A DNA stretch of 6,358 bases from JBCCZC01 sp039188505. GTDB lineage: Bacteria > Pseudomonadota > Gammaproteobacteria > Xanthomonadales > SZUA-38. The DNA lies in the NCBI GenBank assembly GCA_039188505.1, contig JBCCZC010000339.1, positions 1 to 6,358 of the forward strand. The letters run 5' to 3'. The position numbers were made by a program, and so were the translations under genes. Shown piece by piece: positions 4,223 through 6,358 of this stretch. The notes beneath the pieces are model-generated. The model saw nothing but the letters and a program-made list of their open reading frames with translations. It was not told the origin of the DNA and did no database searches. How positions within the stretch are numbered: position 1 is the first letter of the stretch; each line of letters begins with the position of its first letter.

Positions 4223-6301
4223 TTGCGCCGAGAATCGCCAGCGATCGAGCGCAACGACAGGCGAACCGGCGCGGGCAGCCGCGGCGTTCCCGCGGCCCGG
4301 CGCCCCATCGCAATGCTGGCCGCCTGCTGCCTTGCCGGACTCTCCGGCGCCAGCGGCGCAACGGAGGAGATGACCCTCGACGAGGTCATGGGCTACGCCA
4401 TCGAACATGCGCCCGGACTCGCCATCGCCCGCCAGGGCGTCATCGTGAGCGATGCCCTGCTCCAGCAGGCGAGTGGCGCCTTCGATTCGGTGTTCGACGT
4501 GTCGGTCACGGCCGCCCATGAACAGGGCCCGCTCATTCCGGCCGGCCGGCGGCAGCAGGAAGGTAACCGCCGGCTGTTCGAGATGATCGAGGCGGAGTTC
4601 ACCGAGATCGCCGACGACCTCGAGCGGCAGCTCGAGGAGGATCCGGGCTCTGCCGGGGTCGACTGCGGCGATGGCAACATCATCATCATCGACGGCGAGA
4701 ACGTCTGCGAGGACGACGCCACGCGGCAGAACCGCGCCTTCATCGCAGACATCACCGAGGTGCTCCTGGGTCAGGACCTCGACCCGGAGCGGCGCGAGGC
4801 GCTCGAACAGTTCCAGCTGAACAACATCAGCAACAACGAGCAGGCCATCGAGGGAGTCATCGCGGACTTTCGCCTGCAGGCCCAGGCAGCACGCAACTCC
4901 CGGGACCGGTTGGGCGGCGTTCCGCCCGTTGAAGTCGAGAACAGCTTCCTGCTCGACGTTGGCTACCAGCTCAACTGGCGCAACGGCCAGACGCTGCGAC
5001 CGCAGTTTCTCCTCGAAGGGGTCGACGACATCTTCCGCAACAAGGAGCGCGAAGGCGCACTGGGCGGCAAGAACGAACCGCAGACCTTCCGCTCGGCGGC
5101 GGGTTTGACCTGGACCGTGCCGCTCGGTCGCGGGGGCGGCATCAGCGCTGCGGCTGCGGAGCGGTCGGCGGACCGGACTCTGGCGGCCCGGCAGCTCCAG
5201 GCGCGCTTTACCGCCGCGTTGCTCGCCCGCGACATCACCATCGCCTACTGGCGGCTGGCAGCCTCGCAGGAACGGATCCGCCTCCAGCGCGAGCAGGTTC
5301 AGCGCCAGCAGGAACTCGTCCGCCTGTCCGCCGCCCTGGCGAAGGCCAACCAGTCGCCCGCGGCCGACGTCAAGCTCGCCCAGGCCAGCCGCCAGCAGGC
5401 GGCCGCGGCACTGATCTTGACGCGCACCCTGCAGCGAAACCTGCGGCTCGATCTTTCCCTGCTCATGGGGCTGCCGGTCGAACTCGAGGAGGAAGCGCCG
5501 CTCGCGATCGGCAACTTGCCTGCGGTGCCCTCGGACACATGCACTCTCGATGAGGAGCAGCTGGTACCGCTCGCCCTCGGCCGACGGGCCGACCTCGCCG
5601 CGTTGGATCGGCTGCGCGAGGCCCAGGAGGAACTCCTGGCCGCGGCCGACTACGACCTGCGTCCTCGGATCGACTTCACCATGACGGTGGCCTACTCGAC
5701 GCTCGAGGAAGGTGGTCCCTTCGTCAGGGGACTGCGGCGCGCGGCCTTCGGTGACTTCGTCGGACCGAGCCTCTTCCTGGGGCTCTCTGGTGAATTGCCG
5801 ACGAGGAACGACCTCGCGCTCGGGACCTATCGCCAGCGGGTTGCCACGACCAGCCAGGCGGAAACGCGCTGGCTCGAGGCCCATCGCAGCATCGGCACCG
5901 CGGTCGTTGACGCCTCGGCCGCGCTACTCCAGCTCGCTGACCAGGCAGAGTGGCGCCGCCAGTCGATCACGGCCTTCGACCAGATGCTCCAGGCCGATCG
6001 CCTGCGCCTGCGCGACTCCCGGGCGACGGTGATCGATGTCCTCGTCGCCCAGGAACAGCTGCACGCTTCCCGCCTCGCCGAACTGGCGACGCGCGAAGCC
6101 TACTGGATCGCCGTTGCGGTCCTGCGTCACGAGATCGATTCGCTGCTGATCGTCGACCCGATGACGGGCCGGGCGGTTGGCCTTCAGGGGGCGACCACGC
6201 CCCCCTGCGCAGAGCTCGACGCTCCGCGCCCCACTCCTGGCGCCGCAGGCGATCAGGAATCACAGCATGCACTCACCATGAGGTACGGACATGGCCGGTG
6301 A
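4223..6301 (+). CDS. TolC-family outer membrane efflux/export duct, second of two, TTG start
   Basis: The product has 692 residues and is a divergent paralogue of the upstream duct. The hydrophobic segment PIAMLAACCLAGLSGASGA (28-46) is followed by the family helix EEMTLDEVMGYAIEHAPGL (48-66). Barrel strands lie near 88-99, 240-265 and 290-300, the last ending in LGRGGG. Long helices span about 305-415. The second half starts near 443, with strands at about 480-525 and closing helices to about 645 holding SRATVIDVLVAQEQL (599-613), the counterpart of the motif in the first protein. A low-complexity tail of about 40 residues follows. An insertion at about 100-234 parallels that of the first TolC. 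The start is unusual: TTG at 4223 is the only in-frame start before the signal peptide (the previous in-frame stop is the first TolC's TGA) and gives a 27-residue arginine-rich lead. The ATG at 4314 would leave a signal peptide with no positive charge. The gene overlaps the next one by 11 bases, implying translational coupling. Confidence 0.9.
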   Translation: MRRESPAIERNDRRTGAGSRGVPAARRPIAMLAACCLAGLSGASGATEEMTLDEVMGYAIEHAPGLAIARQGVIVSDALLQQASGAFDSVFDVSVTAAHEQGPLIPAGRRQQEGNRRLFEMIEAEFTEIADDLERQLEEDPGSAGVDCGDGNIIIIDGENVCEDDATRQNRAFIADITEVLLGQDLDPERREALEQFQLNNISNNEQAIEGVIADFRLQAQAARNSRDRLGGVPPVEVENSFLLDVGYQLNWRNGQTLRPQFLLEGVDDIFRNKEREGALGGKNEPQTFRSAAGLTWTVPLGRGGGISAAAAERSADRTLAARQLQARFTAALLARDITIAYWRLAASQERIRLQREQVQRQQELVRLSAALAKANQSPAADVKLAQASRQQAAAALILTRTLQRNLRLDLSLLMGLPVELEEEAPLAIGNLPAVPSDTCTLDEEQLVPLALGRRADLAALDRLREAQEELLAAADYDLRPRIDFTMTVAYSTLEEGGPFVRGLRRAAFGDFVGPSLFLGLSGELPTRNDLALGTYRQRVATTSQAETRWLEAHRSIGTAVVDASAALLQLADQAEWRRQSITAFDQMLQADRLRLRDSRATVIDVLVAQEQLHASRLAELATREAYWIAVAVLRHEIDSLLIVDPMTGRAVGLQGATTPPCAELDAPRPTPGAAGDQESQHALTMRYGHGR
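4520..4924 (+). other. Insertion domain in the second TolC protein (about residues 100-234)
   Basis: It occupies the same place as the insertion in the first TolC, between strand FDVSVTAAHE and strand SFLLDVGYQLNWRNGQ, and ends in the shared motif LGGVP (230-234). It is acidic and helix-like (RLFEMIEAEFTEIADDLERQ at 117-136). It also contains C148 and C162 around GDGNIIIIDGENV, which could form a disulfide-closed acidic loop. By topology it should be cell-surface exposed. The boundaries are approximate. Confidence 0.6.
6280..6284 (+). promoter_or_regulatory. Ribosome binding site of the gene starting at 6291
   Basis: GAGGT lies six bases before the ATG, inside the coding end of the second TolC gene. 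It supports translation of the next gene from the same mRNA. Confidence 0.65.
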
Positions 6302-6358
6302 AAAACAGCTCTTCCGCAAAAAGGCCCTGGCAAAGCTCGCGTCGCCGGAACAGCTCGA
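6291..6358 (+). CDS. N-terminus of a probable NHLM/NHLP-system HlyD-like secretion protein (partial)
   Basis: Only the first 22 residues are in the window (MAGEKQLFRKKALAKLASPEQL, next residue Asp or Glu). The pattern L-F-R-x-x-A-L-x-x-L-x-S-P-E-Q-L is, from memory, the conserved start of the membrane fusion proteins in nitrile-hydratase-leader microcin export systems (TIGR03794 type). There it precedes a transmembrane helix and a HlyD-like periplasmic arm that links an inner membrane ABC transporter to TolC. It starts 11 bases before the end of the second TolC gene in another frame, with its own ribosome binding site, so the three genes form one operon. The call rests on a short motif plus context; a different HlyD-family adaptor is the main alternative. 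Confidence 0.7.
   Translation, partial: MAGEKQLFRKKALAKLASPEQL

Noticed and set aside
4316..4327. Lipobox-like L-A-A-C at residues 32-35 of the second TolC
   Set aside because: The hydrophobic run before the cysteine is only about six residues and the hydrophobic core continues past it, so an ordinary signal peptide cut near residue 46 fits better.
3857..5884. A 675-codon open frame on the minus strand across both TolC genes
   Set aside because: It is antisense to two clear TolC genes, reads as Arg/Gly/Glu-rich sequence without domains, and is the usual shadow of GC-rich codon use.

Overview
The window reads as a G+C-rich Gram-negative chromosome, most likely a gammaproteobacterium. The evidence is two TolC-type outer membrane proteins with signal peptides, G/C-ending codons in the main genes, and a secreted protein whose C-terminal half resembles an uncharacterised family I associate, from memory only, with the Xanthomonadales/Wenzhouxiangella/Chromatiales area. 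The taxonomic placement is an inference.

Layout. Bases 1-494 are comparatively A+T-rich (about 46% G+C by hand count over 1-360) and hold no convincing gene. A small orphan gene (495-836, +) encodes a hydrophilic, Ala/Pro/Glu/Gln-rich 113-residue protein with codon use unlike the rest of the window. Bases 835-1117 are a degenerate tandem array of GC-rich hairpin repeats, lying between two convergent genes whose stop codons sit at its two edges. A minus-strand gene (1114-2112) encodes a secreted, six-cysteine, beta-rich protein. A divergent intergenic region of about 140 bp carries a plausible sigma70-type promoter pointing right. Two consecutive TolC-family genes follow (2252-4162 and 4223-6301, +). 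The start of a third gene (from 6291) overlaps the end of the second TolC gene by 11 bases and runs off the window.

The 22 visible residues of that last gene (MAGEKQLFRKKALAKLASPEQL) match, as I remember it, the N-terminal signature of the HlyD-like membrane fusion proteins of NHLM/NHLP (nitrile-hydratase-leader microcin) peptide export systems. The right half of the window is therefore probably the upstream edge of a type-I-like peptide export operon: two outer membrane ducts, then the periplasmic adaptor. ABC transporter and precursor genes would be expected just downstream but are not visible here.

The most unusual feature is that both TolC homologues carry a large, mostly helical, hydrophilic insertion (about 115 and 130 residues) at the same place, where the first barrel hairpin should have a short surface loop. 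Both insertions end in the same LGGVP motif, and the one in the second protein also contains a two-cysteine acidic loop. This suggests a paired or hetero-oligomeric duct with a surface-exposed domain. The divergent secreted protein may or may not belong to the same system.
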